37,144 nt of DNA from Elusimicrobiaceae bacterium (GTDB lineage: Bacteria > Elusimicrobiota > Elusimicrobia > Elusimicrobiales > Elusimicrobiaceae), in assembly GCA_017468055.1 (NCBI GenBank), contig JAFUJU010000038.1, forward strand, positions 1 to 37,144, in the 5' to 3' direction. Positions 1-7,930 of this stretch are shown here, one piece after another. A model generated the notes under the pieces. The model made no database searches. It had not been told where the DNA came from and saw only the letters and a list, made by a program, of their open reading frames with translations. A program made the position numbers and the translations under genes. The number at the start of each line of letters is the position of its first letter. Position 1 is the stretch's first letter.

Positions 1-1
1 A

Positions 2-433
2 ATTTTAATGGGAAACGGCGGCAGTGCCGGTGATGCCCAACACATTGCCGCGGAATTTGTAGGCCGTTTTAAAAAAGAGCGTAAATCCTTTCCGGCAATT
101 GCTTTAAATACCAATACTTCCACGCTAACCGCCGTGGGAAATGATTATGGCTATGATGTGGTGTTTTCCCGCCAAATAGACGGTTTTGCCCAAGCGGGAG
201 ATATTGTCATTGGCATTTCCACTTCCGGCAATAGCAAAAATGTGGAATTAGCTTTACAGCTGGCCAAAGAACGCGGTTGTTATACAGCGGCTTTGTTAGG
301 AAAAGACGGCGGAACTATCAAAAACATTGTAGATTTACCGATCGTTGTAAAATGGCCCAATACACCACGAGTGCAGGAATGTCACATTTTTATCGGGCAC
401 AGCGTGTGTGATTTGGTGGATCAAGCCTTTTAG
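2..433 (+). CDS. gmhA: phosphoheptose isomerase, 5' truncated by window edge
   Basis: GmhA converts sedoheptulose 7-phosphate to D-glycero-D-manno-heptose 7-phosphate in the cytoplasm, the first step of the heptose pathway for lipopolysaccharide core. The frame is open back to base 2, so the first in-window ATG at 8 is internal and roughly 45-50 N-terminal residues lie outside. The SIS phosphosugar loop GNGGSAGDAQH, a second loop ISTSGNSKNV and the C-terminal VQECHIFIGH are present. The His and Glu of AQHIAAEF and the Gln and His of the C-terminal motif are at the places of the family's zinc ligands. The stop lies 8 bases before the next gene, rpiB, whose Shine-Dalgarno overlaps the stop, so the two are co-transcribed. 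The presence of heptose synthesis implies an outer membrane with LPS. Confidence 0.93.
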   Translation: MLMGNGGSAGDAQHIAAEFVGRFKKERKSFPAIALNTNTSTLTAVGNDYGYDVVFSRQIDGFAQAGDIVIGISTSGNSKNVELALQLAKERGCYTAALLGKDGGTIKNIVDLPIVVKWPNTPRVQECHIFIGHSVCDLVDQAF

Positions 434-441
434 GAGAATAT

Positions 442-888
442 ATGAAAGTAGCTGTAGCCTGTGATCATGCCGGATTTGGTTTAAAAGAAACCGTTATCAA
501 TAAAATTAAAGATTTAGGCCATGAAGTTATTAATTGCGGAACCGATGATACCCAACGGGTAGATTTTCCGGATCATGCCGCTAAAGCCGGACGTTTATTA
601 CAAACCAAAGAAGCCGACAGAGCCGTGCTGATATGTGGCAGCGGGATCGGTATGTGCATTGCGGCCAATAAAATGCACGGTGTGTATGCCTGCGTTTGCC
701 ACGATTCTTATTCTGCCAGACAAGGCGTAGAGCATGATGCCATGAATGCGCTGTGCTTGGGTGCATTGGTTATCGGGCAAAACTTGGCGGAAGTTTTGGT
801 GGAAGAATTTTTAAAAGCCGAATATTTTAATGAAGGCAACTATAAAAAACGCGTAAATAAAATTCTCGCGTTGGAAGAGAAATTTTAA
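442..888 (+). CDS. rpiB: ribose-5-phosphate isomerase B
   Basis: RpiB (148 residues, usual length for the RpiB/LacAB family) interconverts ribose 5-phosphate and ribulose 5-phosphate in the pentose phosphate pathway. Visible landmarks are the N-terminal ACDHAGFGLK with Asp8-His9, the catalytic Cys65 in ICGSGIG, the AANK segment, and the C-terminal ARQGVEHDAMNALCLGA signature. The start is set by AGGAGA at 432-437, just before the ATG. It sits between gmhA and pgi with gaps of 8 and 19 bases, giving a three-isomerase operon of sugar phosphates. An allose 6-phosphate isomerase side activity is known in the family but cannot be judged here. Confidence 0.95.
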   Translation: MKVAVACDHAGFGLKETVINKIKDLGHEVINCGTDDTQRVDFPDHAAKAGRLLQTKEADRAVLICGSGIGMCIAANKMHGVYACVCHDSYSARQGVEHDAMNALCLGALVIGQNLAEVLVEEFLKAEYFNEGNYKKRVNKILALEEKF

Positions 889-907
889 AACTTGTAAATA
901 AGGATGT

Positions 908-2581
908 ATGACCTCTATGAAAATGAACGCAAACCCCATGGCGGAAGGAATTATCCGCGAAGGCATTATAAAATTGGAAAACTTGGACTTTAATGGTAAA
1001 TTTTGGTCCAAAGATCCTACTTTGTGGAAAAAAGACCCCGAACATCAGGAATTAATTAAAAACTTTTTAGGCTGGCAAAAAGTATATGATTGGACCTTGG
1101 AGCGCATTGAAGAAGTGTTGCATTTCGCCCAAGAAGCCAAAAAAGATTATAAATATTGCGTTGTCATGGGTATGGGTGGCAGCAGTTTGGCCCCGGAAGT
1201 ATTTCGCACCTTATTTGGCAAACAGTCCGGTTACCCGGAGCTGTTTGTATTAGATAGCACCAACCCTGATTGGGTCCACTCCGTACGTGAAAAGATTGAT
1301 CCAGCTGAAACCTTATTCATTTTCGCCAGCAAATCCGGCGGCACGGTAGAACCGTCTTCCCAGTTTGCCTACTTCTTAGATGAAGTGAAAAAATCCGGCG
1401 TTAAAAATCCGGGGCATCATTTTATTGCCATTACCGATGCTAATACCGGCCTGCAGGATTTAGCTAAAAAGAACAAATTCCGCAAAATTTTTACCAATCC
1501 CTCCGACATTGGTGGCCGTTTTTCTGCCCTTTCTTTCTTCGGCATTGTCCCTGCCGCTATCATGGGTGTGGACGTAGTTAAAATCTTAACCATCGCCCAA
1601 GAAGCCGCCGCCACTTATGCAGCTGAAGCCCCGATGAAAGATAATTTGGCTGTTAAATTGGGTGCTTATATGGGGGCCTGTTACTCCAATCACACGAAAG
1701 ACAAAATGACCGTATTGGCTCCGCAAGAAATTGCCACTTTCGGTCTGTGGGCCGAACAACTGGTGGCCGAATCCACTGGTAAAGAGGGCAAAGGTATTGT
1801 GCCGGTAGTGGGAGAATCCTTACACCGCAATTTTGACTACCGCGAAGACCGCTTCTTTGTATACCTTTCCGCTGATACGGACGATAACAAACGTGTAGCA
1901 GAAATTGCCAAAGATTTAGCCGAAAGAGGTTTCCCCATTGTTACCCTGCACATGGAAAACAACTACCAATTAGGTGCCATGTATCTGCTGTGGGAAATTG
2001 CCACTGCTGCGGCCGGTGCCATTTTGGCCATTGATCCTTTTGACCAACCCAATGTGCAAGAAGCCAAAACCTTAACCAAAAACGTTTTGTCCAAATTAGC
2101 CGCCGGAGATATTCCTGCTGAAGTGACGGCTCCGCTTTTGGTATCTAAAGACTTGGCAGATGAAGTCAAGCTTAACACATTAGCCCAAGATTTCTATTCT
2201 TTAATGGAAAGCAATGACTATGTGGCCATTTTGCCGTATTTGTGGCCGTCTAAGGAAATTGACGAAGCTTTGAACCAGTTGCGCGATAAAATCTTGTGCC
2301 GCACCAAACGTTCCGTTGTGTTCGGATATGGTCCGCGTTACTTGCATTCCAGCGGTCAGCTGCACAAAGGAGACGGAAACAATGGTGTTTTCTTGCTCAT
2401 TTCTGCGGATCCTCAAGAAGATATCAAGATCCCCGGTCAAAGCTACAGCTTTGGTCAGCTCTGCAATGCACAAGCCTTGGGTGATTTCCAAGCATTGGAA
2501 AACAAAGGCCGCCGTGTGGTAAAACTGCACTTGCAGCAACCTGTTGCTCAAGCTATTAAAAAACTGAGCGATTTATTTTAA
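908..2581 (+). CDS. pgi: glucose-6-phosphate isomerase (transaldolase-fusion-type GPI domain)
   Basis: The protein has two SIS domains: the first phosphosugar loop is MGMGGSSLAPEVF (about residue 85) followed by FASKSGGTVEPSS, and the C-terminus has FGYGPRYLHSSGQLHKG. That C-terminal block and the overall length (557) match the GPI half of bifunctional transaldolase/GPI proteins rather than the classical E. coli-type Pgi; here no transaldolase part is present upstream, since rpiB ends 19 bases earlier. It would interconvert glucose 6-phosphate and fructose 6-phosphate. The start is ambiguous: AAGGA at 900-904 is only 3 bases from the ATG at 908 and 12 from an in-frame ATG at 917, so translation could begin at either. 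A strong terminator follows directly. Confidence 0.93.
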   Translation: MTSMKMNANPMAEGIIREGIIKLENLDFNGKFWSKDPTLWKKDPEHQELIKNFLGWQKVYDWTLERIEEVLHFAQEAKKDYKYCVVMGMGGSSLAPEVFRTLFGKQSGYPELFVLDSTNPDWVHSVREKIDPAETLFIFASKSGGTVEPSSQFAYFLDEVKKSGVKNPGHHFIAITDANTGLQDLAKKNKFRKIFTNPSDIGGRFSALSFFGIVPAAIMGVDVVKILTIAQEAAATYAAEAPMKDNLAVKLGAYMGACYSNHTKDKMTVLAPQEIATFGLWAEQLVAESTGKEGKGIVPVVGESLHRNFDYREDRFFVYLSADTDDNKRVAEIAKDLAERGFPIVTLHMENNYQLGAMYLLWEIATAAAGAILAIDPFDQPNVQEAKTLTKNVLSKLAAGDIPAEVTAPLLVSKDLADEVKLNTLAQDFYSLMESNDYVAILPYLWPSKEIDEALNQLRDKILCRTKRSVVFGYGPRYLHSSGQLHKGDGNNGVFLLISADPQEDIKIPGQSYSFGQLCNAQALGDFQALENKGRRVVKLHLQQPVAQAIKKLSDLF

Positions 2582-2591
2582 CAACACCTTC

Positions 2592-2622
2592 AAGGCGGCG
2601 CCCTTAGTGCCGCCTTTTTTTT
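2592..2622 (+). terminator. Rho-independent terminator after pgi
   Basis: AAGGCGGC pairs with GCCGCCTT around a short loop and is followed by a run of eight T. It closes the gmhA-rpiB-pgi operon. The miaB start codon is only 7 bases beyond it and has no good Shine-Dalgarno, so some read-through or a promoter inside pgi must supply miaB. Confidence 0.9.
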
Positions 2623-2628
2623 GTAATT

Positions 2629-3858
2629 ATGAAGAAACTTTTCATTCAAACTTACGGTTGCCAGATGAATATAGCCGACTCTGAAGAAATGGCCGCGCAT
2701 CTCTTGGAGCGCGGATACGTGCCAACGGAGAACTTGGACGAAGCGGATCTGGCCCTTATTAACACCTGCACCGTGCGGGACCATGCTGAGCATCGGGCTC
2801 TTTCGTTTTTGGGCCGCTTACGCAAATGGAAACGCGAAAATCCGGCCAGAATCATCATTTTTGCCGGCTGTGCGGCACAACGTTTGGGTGAAAAACTCAA
2901 AAAAACTTTTCCCTTTTTAGACCTTGTTTCCGGTGCCAAAGATATTGACCAGTTTGCCCAACTGCTAGACAAAAGCGGTCTGTTTCATGCGGAGAAAGCG
3001 CAAACACCGGCCGGACAAAAATCCGTTACCGGTTACGTTACCATTATGCGCGGATGTGATTTTAAATGTAGTTACTGCATTGTCCCTTCCGTACGCGGAC
3101 CGGTGCAATGTTTACCTTCTGCAGAAATCTTAAAAAACGCTACCCAAAAAGCGGCTCAAGGTTATAGCGAAATTGTCCTTTTGGGGCAAACCGTTAACGC
3201 CTGGAAAGAGGACGGCAAAACGTTTGCCGATTTACTTAACGATGTCTCCGCAGTAAAAGGGGTAGAACGGGTACGTTTTGTTAGCCCGCACCCCATTTTC
3301 ATTACACCGGATTTTTTAAAAGCGGTGGAAAACAATCCCAAAATTGCCCGTCATATTCACTTGCCTGTACAAAGCGGCTCCACAAAAGTTTTGCAAGAGA
3401 TGAAACGCGGCTACACGCGGGAAATTTTATTGGAAAAACTGGACGCTTTGAAAGAGCGCGGGTTCGCCATTAGTACCGATATTATTGTCGGATTTCCGAC
3501 GGAAACGGAGGCTGATTTCCAACAGACGCTTTCTTTGGTAGATCGGGTACATTTTTCAGCGGCCTATTGTTTTAAATATTCCCCCCGTCAGGGCACTCCC
3601 GCAGCGGAAATGACCCTTTTTCCTGAAAAAATACTGGAAGAAAGACTGGATATTTTGTTAAATAAAGTGAAGGGATTGGCCGAGAGTGCCTATCGCGCCC
3701 AAATTGGCAAACCCGTACAGATTTTGATGGAAAGCCCGACCAAGGGCCGTACGTCGGATAATTTTTGGGCACAAACGTGCCAGACGTATCCTGTAGGCAC
3801 CGTGGTAAATACGGAAGTTTTATCCGTAGAAGATACTTTACTTTTGACGAGGGACTAA
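2629..3858 (+). CDS. miaB: tRNA-2-methylthio-N6-dimethylallyladenosine synthase MiaB
   Basis: MiaB is a radical-SAM methylthiotransferase that adds a 2-methylthio group to i6A37 of tRNAs reading U-starting codons. The N-terminal MTTase domain has its three cluster cysteines (Cys11 in TYGCQMN, Cys47 in NTCTVR, Cys81 in AGCAAQ). The radical-SAM CX3CX2C motif is at Cys143, Cys147 and Cys150 (GCDFKCSYCIVP). The C-terminal 70 residues fit a TRAM RNA-binding domain. Length 409 is slightly short for the family. The start ATG lies just after the pgi terminator with no evident ribosome site. The product's substrate is made by MiaA, encoded at 5502-6440. The stop is one base from the PilZ gene. Confidence 0.95.
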   Translation: MKKLFIQTYGCQMNIADSEEMAAHLLERGYVPTENLDEADLALINTCTVRDHAEHRALSFLGRLRKWKRENPARIIIFAGCAAQRLGEKLKKTFPFLDLVSGAKDIDQFAQLLDKSGLFHAEKAQTPAGQKSVTGYVTIMRGCDFKCSYCIVPSVRGPVQCLPSAEILKNATQKAAQGYSEIVLLGQTVNAWKEDGKTFADLLNDVSAVKGVERVRFVSPHPIFITPDFLKAVENNPKIARHIHLPVQSGSTKVLQEMKRGYTREILLEKLDALKERGFAISTDIIVGFPTETEADFQQTLSLVDRVHFSAAYCFKYSPRQGTPAAEMTLFPEKILEERLDILLNKVKGLAESAYRAQIGKPVQILMESPTKGRTSDNFWAQTCQTYPVGTVVNTEVLSVEDTLLLTRD

Positions 3859-3859
3859 T

Positions 3860-4324
3860 ATGACTAAAAAAACTTTTTCCGAAAAACGCAAACATCGCCG
3901 CATGCCGGTAATCAGCAATTTAATTGAACCGGTAAATTTGTATTACAAAACCCAAGATGGAAAAGAAACTTCCCTCGTGGCTATCTTGGCCGATCTTTCT
4001 GCCTCCGGTATGCGTATGATTAGCTTTTTAGGAGCTCCGTTGGCGGACCGTTTTTCTATCAGCTTGCAATTGCCCGGTATGGAAAAAATGGAAATTAATG
4101 CCCGCACAGCATGGCTCAAACAAAAAGAAAATGTATTTACGATTGGTATTGAGTTCACGGATATGAAGCCTGAAAATGCCGCTGTTATCAGCGCTATGGC
4201 AGATGATTTTAACGACTGTGACACACGCATCCTTTTGCGCTTGCCCGAAGTATGCGTAGGCACCTGTAAGGCCTGCCGCATTTGTAATAAAATCCAAAAA
4301 GACGAAACTTTATTTGAAAATTAA
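3860..4324 (+). CDS. PilZ domain protein with C-terminal cysteine cluster
   Basis: The 154-residue protein carries the two c-di-GMP-binding signatures of PilZ domains: Arg10-x3-Arg14 (RKHRR) and Asp45-x-Ser47-x2-Gly50 (DLSASG), followed by the beta-barrel segment ending near IGIEFTDM. It is therefore a probable cytosolic c-di-GMP effector. The C-terminal 35 residues add Cys120 and a tight CX3CX2CX2C cluster (Cys132, 136, 139, 142), unusual for PilZ proteins and able to bind zinc or iron-sulfur. The start ATG follows the miaB stop by one base, with GAGGGA 5 bases upstream, so it is translated from the miaB transcript. Pilin genes nearby make a role in surface appendages or motility possible, but this is inference. 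Confidence 0.85.
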   Translation: MTKKTFSEKRKHRRMPVISNLIEPVNLYYKTQDGKETSLVAILADLSASGMRMISFLGAPLADRFSISLQLPGMEKMEINARTAWLKQKENVFTIGIEFTDMKPENAAVISAMADDFNDCDTRILLRLPEVCVGTCKACRICNKIQKDETLFEN

Positions 4325-4341
4325 GTTTTATGTACTAAAAT

Positions 4342-4373
4342 AAAACACCCCGTTTTAGACGGGGTGTTTTTTT
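4342..4373 (+). terminator. bidirectional terminator between PilZ gene and pilin 1
   Basis: AAAACACCCCGT pairs with ACGGGGTGTTTT around a 5-base loop, with T-runs on both strands. It serves the PilZ gene on the plus strand and pilin 1, which ends at 4384, on the minus strand. Confidence 0.92.
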
Positions 4374-4383
4374 GTAGAAGGAA

Positions 4384-4863
4384 TTAACAACAACCGCATT
4401 CATCTTCAGAAACTTCGGGAATATTTAACAGCTTGGCATAATCCATGGTAGGCTCTTTTTCGGAACAACCGCCTCCACATTGCGAAAGGACTAAAGTGCC
4501 ATTTTGTCCCTCCACATCTTCTTCGTCATAATAACAAATACACACTTTTTCTTTTTTATAACCAGCTACAGGACCATAAGCACCATTCCATGCATCAAAA
4601 CATTGAAAATTGAAATATTCTGTTTCCGCATCACATCTATCTGTATTAGGAAACTCAACACTCATTTCATCAAAATCACAAGAATTCCCCGTTTCCAAAA
4701 AACACACATCTTTGGCTGTCTTCATGGTTTTAAGCAACGTAAGAGCCTCAGCAAAGCGTGCTTTGGTAACGGCTTTGGTGTATTGCGGTAAGGCTACCGC
4801 AGATAAAATACCAATGATGAGCACCACAACCAATAATTCTATTAACGTAAAACCTTTTTTCAT
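4384..4863 (-). CDS. type IV pilin-like prepilin (pilin 1)
   Basis: The 159-residue product begins MKKG, then FTLIELLVVVLIIG, a class III signal peptide cut by prepilin peptidase between Gly4 and Phe5, with Glu5 of the mature protein present. The hydrophobic N-terminal helix runs to about residue 28 (SAVALPQYTKAV). The globular part is unique and rich in cysteine, ending in CGCC. The start is fixed by GGAG at about 4871-4874; the frame is open further upstream but lacks a better start. It is monocistronic, has its own promoter at 4902-4927 and shares the terminator at 4342-4373. The helix is nearly identical to that of three other pilins in this window, while the C-terminal parts are unrelated. 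It may be a pilus subunit or a pseudopilin; no assembly genes are near. Confidence 0.92.
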   Translation of the reverse strand: MKKGFTLIELLVVVLIIGILSAVALPQYTKAVTKARFAEALTLLKTMKTAKDVCFLETGNSCDFDEMSVEFPNTDRCDAETEYFNFQCFDAWNGAYGPVAGYKKEKVCICYYDEEDVEGQNGTLVLSQCGGGCSEKEPTMDYAKLLNIPEVSEDECGCC

Positions 4864-4901
4864 TTTTTTCTCCTTTTTTGTTCCAATTTCCCTACGTGAA
4901 A

Positions 4902-4927
4902 ATTGTAACAAAAAAAAAACGTGTCAA
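4902..4927 (-). promoter_or_regulatory. pilin 1 promoter with T-tract spacer
   Basis: Read on the minus strand this is TTGACA-N14-TACAAT; the spacer contains a run of 10 T. The same arrangement precedes every pilin gene in the window. The 14-bp spacer is the shortest of the set and below the 16-18 bp optimum of sigma-70 promoters, which predicts the weakest expression of the family. Confidence 0.85.
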
Positions 4928-5060
4928 GAGGAATTTCACTTTTTCCCAAAAAGCCCTTTTCTGTAAAAAATCTTCATAATAAAAAATTTTATTTATCCTT
5001 TAGCAAACTGATTAGGCAGAAAAGCCCATATAAATGATAAAATAATATAAGAATTAGATT

Positions 5061-5217
5061 TTATACCGATTTTTTGGTACCCCGTCACGGGGTTTGTCCG
5101 GCTTAGGCCGGCTGATCGCAGCCAAAAAATGGTATCGTTTTGCCGCTTCCTAACGGGGCGGCAGGCGATGTCCATTTTGGGAATGCGATCCTCAAACTTG
5201 GGCGTCGCCTTTTTTTA
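5061..5217 (+). ncRNA. structured leader RNA candidate with terminator, unknown class
   Basis: A 14-bp helix with one bulged G (5063-5077 with 5122-5135) encloses two small hairpins, CCCCG-tca-CGGGG (5080-5092) and CCGGC-ttag-GCCGG (5098-5111). A third hairpin TGCCGC/GCGGCA (5141-5163) comes next. The element ends in a long hairpin, 5163-5173 with 5200-5210, containing an inner stem and followed by seven T. The terminator stops 29 bases before the start codon of a small gene, the layout of a riboswitch or attenuator; a free-standing small RNA is equally possible. The last base of the third hairpin overlaps the terminator arm. I do not recognise conserved bases of any riboswitch I know. No clear promoter is seen in 4928-5060, which is AT-rich and otherwise empty. 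Confidence 0.55.
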
Positions 5218-5245
5218 TGAGGCACGCCCCTCACAAGGACATTTT

Positions 5246-5443
5246 ATGCCCACACCGCCGCCGGAAATTACACAAGAAGAATTGGAAGATTTGTATGCAA
5301 CCATTTGCCGCGCGCGTGAGAATTTTTTGGAAGCAAAAGAAAAATGCTTTCGCCTGTTTTGTATAGCCAAACGGCGGGAAAACTATTTCAAAAGTAAAGC
5401 CAAAATCCAAAAAATACTTCAAAAAAATTCTTCCGCTAAATAA
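5246..5443 (+). CDS. small hypothetical basic helical protein
   Basis: The 65-residue product starts MPTPPPEITQEEL and continues as a predicted amphipathic helix rich in Lys, Arg and Glu with three cysteines; no signal peptide or membrane segment is visible. AAGGA at 5235-5239, 6 bases before the ATG at 5246, decides the start; the frame is open upstream to 5129 but that part would run through the structured RNA and its terminator. It is a single gene bounded by the leader RNA and a terminator at 5448-5472. I do not recognise a family. Its control by the upstream RNA is the only clue to its role. Confidence 0.6.
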   Translation: MPTPPPEITQEELEDLYATICRARENFLEAKEKCFRLFCIAKRRENYFKSKAKIQKILQKNSSAK

Positions 5444-5447
5444 TTTT

Positions 5448-5472
5448 ACCGCTCCTAAGGGGGCGGTTTTTT
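5448..5472 (+). terminator. terminator after small hypothetical gene
   Basis: ACCGCTCC pairs with GGGGCGGT (one G-T pair) around a tiny loop and runs into TTTTTT. It separates the small gene from miaA. Confidence 0.88.
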
Positions 5473-5501
5473 ATTATGAGCTAATTTACTAAAATATAAA
5501 G

Positions 5502-6440
5502 ATGAAACACATTGTGATAGTAGGCCCGACCGCCAGCGGAAAGACGGAATTGGCCCTTGCTTTAGCGCGCAAATTAGATACCCAAATCATCTCTGCCGAT
5601 TCTCGGCAGGTATTTCGCGCGCTTACCGTCGGAACGGCCAAGCCACAGGGACATTGGCAAGACGGAAAATATTGGGTAGAGGGCGTACCCTATCACCTCG
5701 TAGATTTTTTAGACCCGGCCGAAAGTTTTGACGTTGCCTCTTTTTGCACCCGTGCCGGACAACTGACAGCAAACGCTGAAAAGCCTTTTGTTTTTGCCGG
5801 CGGAACGGGAATGTATATTCATGCGCATTTTGTAGGGTTGGACCCTCTCCCCCCCTCTGATCCGGCCTTGCGTGCAGAACTTACGGCTTTTGCTACCGAA
5901 AAAGGCAAAGAGGCCCTACACGCACGCTTAACAGAGCTAGACCCCATTTCAGCCGAGCAAATTCCCGTAGGCAATATTCAGCGTGTCATGCGTGCAGTGG
6001 AGATATGCCTGCTCGCGGGGCGGGCAGCATCTTCCCTTAAATCCGGCGGATTTTTTGGCCAATTTCCCGAAGAAAATGCACTGCTCGTATATTTAAACTG
6101 GGATAAAGAACTTTTAAATAAACGTATAGAAAAGCGCACCCAAACTATGTTAGACCCTATGGCTGAGGAAACGCGTGCTTTGCTTAGTAGCGGAGCAAGT
6201 GAAGATTGCAACGGACTGAAAAGTCTGGGCTACCCACAAATATTGCAGTGGCTTAAAGGCGAAAAAAGCAAAGAAGAAACCTTGGAAAAAATTATCACCC
6301 TTACCCGCCAATATGCCAAGCGCCAACGCACATGGTTTAACAGGTATAAAAATGCCCTGCGCTTGGATTTTTCTGCCGCGCAGGACTTTGATGTGGAAAA
6401 AATTACGGATAGAATTTTAAATTATTGCGGTAATTTGTAG
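5502..6440 (+). CDS. miaA: tRNA dimethylallyltransferase MiaA
   Basis: MiaA transfers the dimethylallyl group to N6 of A37 in tRNA; MiaB (2629-3858) then methylthiolates it. The P-loop GPTASGKTELA is at residues 8-18, followed by the family block ISADSRQVFRALTVGTAKP and the catalytic region DPAESFDVASF; the C-terminal TRQYAKRQRTWF is typical. Length 312 is normal. No Shine-Dalgarno precedes the ATG; instead TAAAAT at 5490-5495 ends six bases before it, so the transcript may be leaderless. Transcription may continue towards hflX, but a 245-base gap with other signals separates them. Confidence 0.95.
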   Translation: MKHIVIVGPTASGKTELALALARKLDTQIISADSRQVFRALTVGTAKPQGHWQDGKYWVEGVPYHLVDFLDPAESFDVASFCTRAGQLTANAEKPFVFAGGTGMYIHAHFVGLDPLPPSDPALRAELTAFATEKGKEALHARLTELDPISAEQIPVGNIQRVMRAVEICLLAGRAASSLKSGGFFGQFPEENALLVYLNWDKELLNKRIEKRTQTMLDPMAEETRALLSSGASEDCNGLKSLGYPQILQWLKGEKSKEETLEKIITLTRQYAKRQRTWFNRYKNALRLDFSAAQDFDVEKITDRILNYCGNL

Positions 6441-6597
6441 TAAGTTAAGAGTTCAATTTCACTAGAAAAAGTTCCCCCTAAACTTTTACAAACTTTATGT
6501 CCAAGCTCATTTTTTGCCCCACATAAAACATCTCCGCTATATGGCGTTAAGACCTAGTAAATGACCTTTAAGATTTTGGTCTGTATATGACTTCAAA
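6441..6597 (-). pseudogene. orphan pilin-type leader without a pilin
   Basis: Downstream (minus strand) of a pilin-type promoter at 6598-6624 lies a leader that resembles the leader of pilin 3: both have CAGACC, then TCTTAAAG, then a GGTCTTAA or GGCCTTAA segment able to fold back on the first block, and then a GGAG-containing ribosome site. No prepilin follows. The only reading frames are tiny, for example 17 codons starting MFYVGQKMS, and they run towards the end of miaA. I read it as a pilin cassette that has lost its gene, though a small RNA or a short peptide gene is possible. Confidence 0.5.
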
Positions 6598-6624
6598 ATT
6601 GTAGCAAAAAAAAAAACAAGTCAA
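6598..6624 (-). promoter_or_regulatory. orphan pilin-type promoter
   Basis: On the minus strand the sequence is TTGACT-N15-TACAAT with an 11-T tract in the spacer, as at the four pilin genes. It points towards the 3' end of miaA, where no pilin gene exists. Confidence 0.75.
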
Positions 6625-6685
6625 GGAAAACTTTACTTTTTTATAACAACCAACAAGTCAAACAATAATTTATACAATAACCTAT

Positions 6686-7930
6686 ATGGAAAAAGTGATT
6701 TTGATTGGTGCCAGTCTAAAAACGGATTTTACCAATTCCCATTCTTTACAGGAGTTGGCGCGCCTTGCCGAAACCGCCGGCGGGCAGGTGTGTAAGCTGT
6801 ACTGCGTACGTGTACAAAGTTTCAACGCTGCCACCTTAATTGGCACAGGTAAACTGCAAGAAATCGCCGCCGAATGTGAAGCTCAACAAATCAGCTCCGT
6901 TATCTTTGACGAAGAAATTACCCCCGCCCAGCAGAAAAATTTAGAAGATATTTTACCTGCCAAAGTAATAGACCGCACCCGTCTGATTTTGGATATTTTC
7001 GCCCAACGAGCCCGCACCCAAGAAGGCAAACTGCAAGTGGAGTTGGCACAGCTAAACTACTTGCTTCCTCGCCTGAGCGGAAAAGGAACGGCCATGATGC
7101 AACAAAAAGGCGGCATTGGCATGCGCGGACCGGGAGAACGTAAGTTGGAGTATGACCGCCGCCGTCTGCGCGCGCGGATTTCCCGTTTGGAACAAGAAAT
7201 AGAACAAGTAAAAAAAGAACGTTCCTTACGTCGTGAAAAACGCCAACGTGTACCTCTACCGCAAATTGCTTTAATCGGCTACACCAATGCCGGCAAAAGT
7301 ACCCTACTTAATGCTTTAACCCAAGAACAGGCCGTATATGCAGATGATAAGCTTTTTGCCACATTAGACCCTACTACCCGCCGCGTCCCCATGAAAGGGG
7401 GCGGACAGATGCTTTTCACCGATACGGTGGGATTTATTCAAAAACTCCCCCACTCCTTGGTATCCGCTTTTCGGGCCACTTTAGAGGAAACAGCTTTTGC
7501 CGACGTACTGTTGCATGTACATGATGCCGCTAGCGAACAACGGGAAGAACAAAGCCACACCGTACGCCAAATCCTGACCGATTTGCATGCTTCCCACCTG
7601 CCGGTCATTGATGTATTTAACAAAACGGATTTGATACCTGCGCCGCGTTTGCAAGCTTTAAAAAAAGCCTACCCGCAAGCCCTCTTTATCAGTGCGCAAA
7701 ATGCCAAAGGCCTAGACACCCTGCTCAAAGCCGTAGAAAAAGCTCTGAAAATAAAATGGAAAGTCCGCCCTTTGCTACTGAGTGCAAAACAGGCGGACCT
7801 TATCGGACAAATCTACACACGCTCTTTGGTGCTATCTACCACCGCCACCAATGACGGCGGCCTCAAACTCAAAATCATGGCTACCGACGGTAATTACGCG
7901 GAACTGCTCAAAAAAACTACCTTGCCATAG
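6686..7930 (+). CDS. hflX: ribosome-associated GTPase HflX
   Basis: HflX is a cytosolic GTPase that binds the 50S subunit and splits stalled ribosomes. The glycine-rich N-terminal domain includes GTGKLQEI and the family signature GGIGMRGPGERKLE (around residues 140-155), followed by a coiled coil. The G domain has G1 GYTNAGKST, G2 within TLDPTTRR, G3 DTVGF and G4 NKTD. Length 414 is normal. No ribosome site is seen before the ATG, but TACAAT at 6673-6678 ends 7 bases upstream, so it is probably leaderless. The stop overlaps the 3' end of the convergent protease gene by 14 bases, and no terminator lies between them. Confidence 0.95.
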   Translation: MEKVILIGASLKTDFTNSHSLQELARLAETAGGQVCKLYCVRVQSFNAATLIGTGKLQEIAAECEAQQISSVIFDEEITPAQQKNLEDILPAKVIDRTRLILDIFAQRARTQEGKLQVELAQLNYLLPRLSGKGTAMMQQKGGIGMRGPGERKLEYDRRRLRARISRLEQEIEQVKKERSLRREKRQRVPLPQIALIGYTNAGKSTLLNALTQEQAVYADDKLFATLDPTTRRVPMKGGGQMLFTDTVGFIQKLPHSLVSAFRATLEETAFADVLLHVHDAASEQREEQSHTVRQILTDLHASHLPVIDVFNKTDLIPAPRLQALKKAYPQALFISAQNAKGLDTLLKAVEKALKIKWKVRPLLLSAKQADLIGQIYTRSLVLSTTATNDGGLKLKIMATDGNYAELLKKTTLP

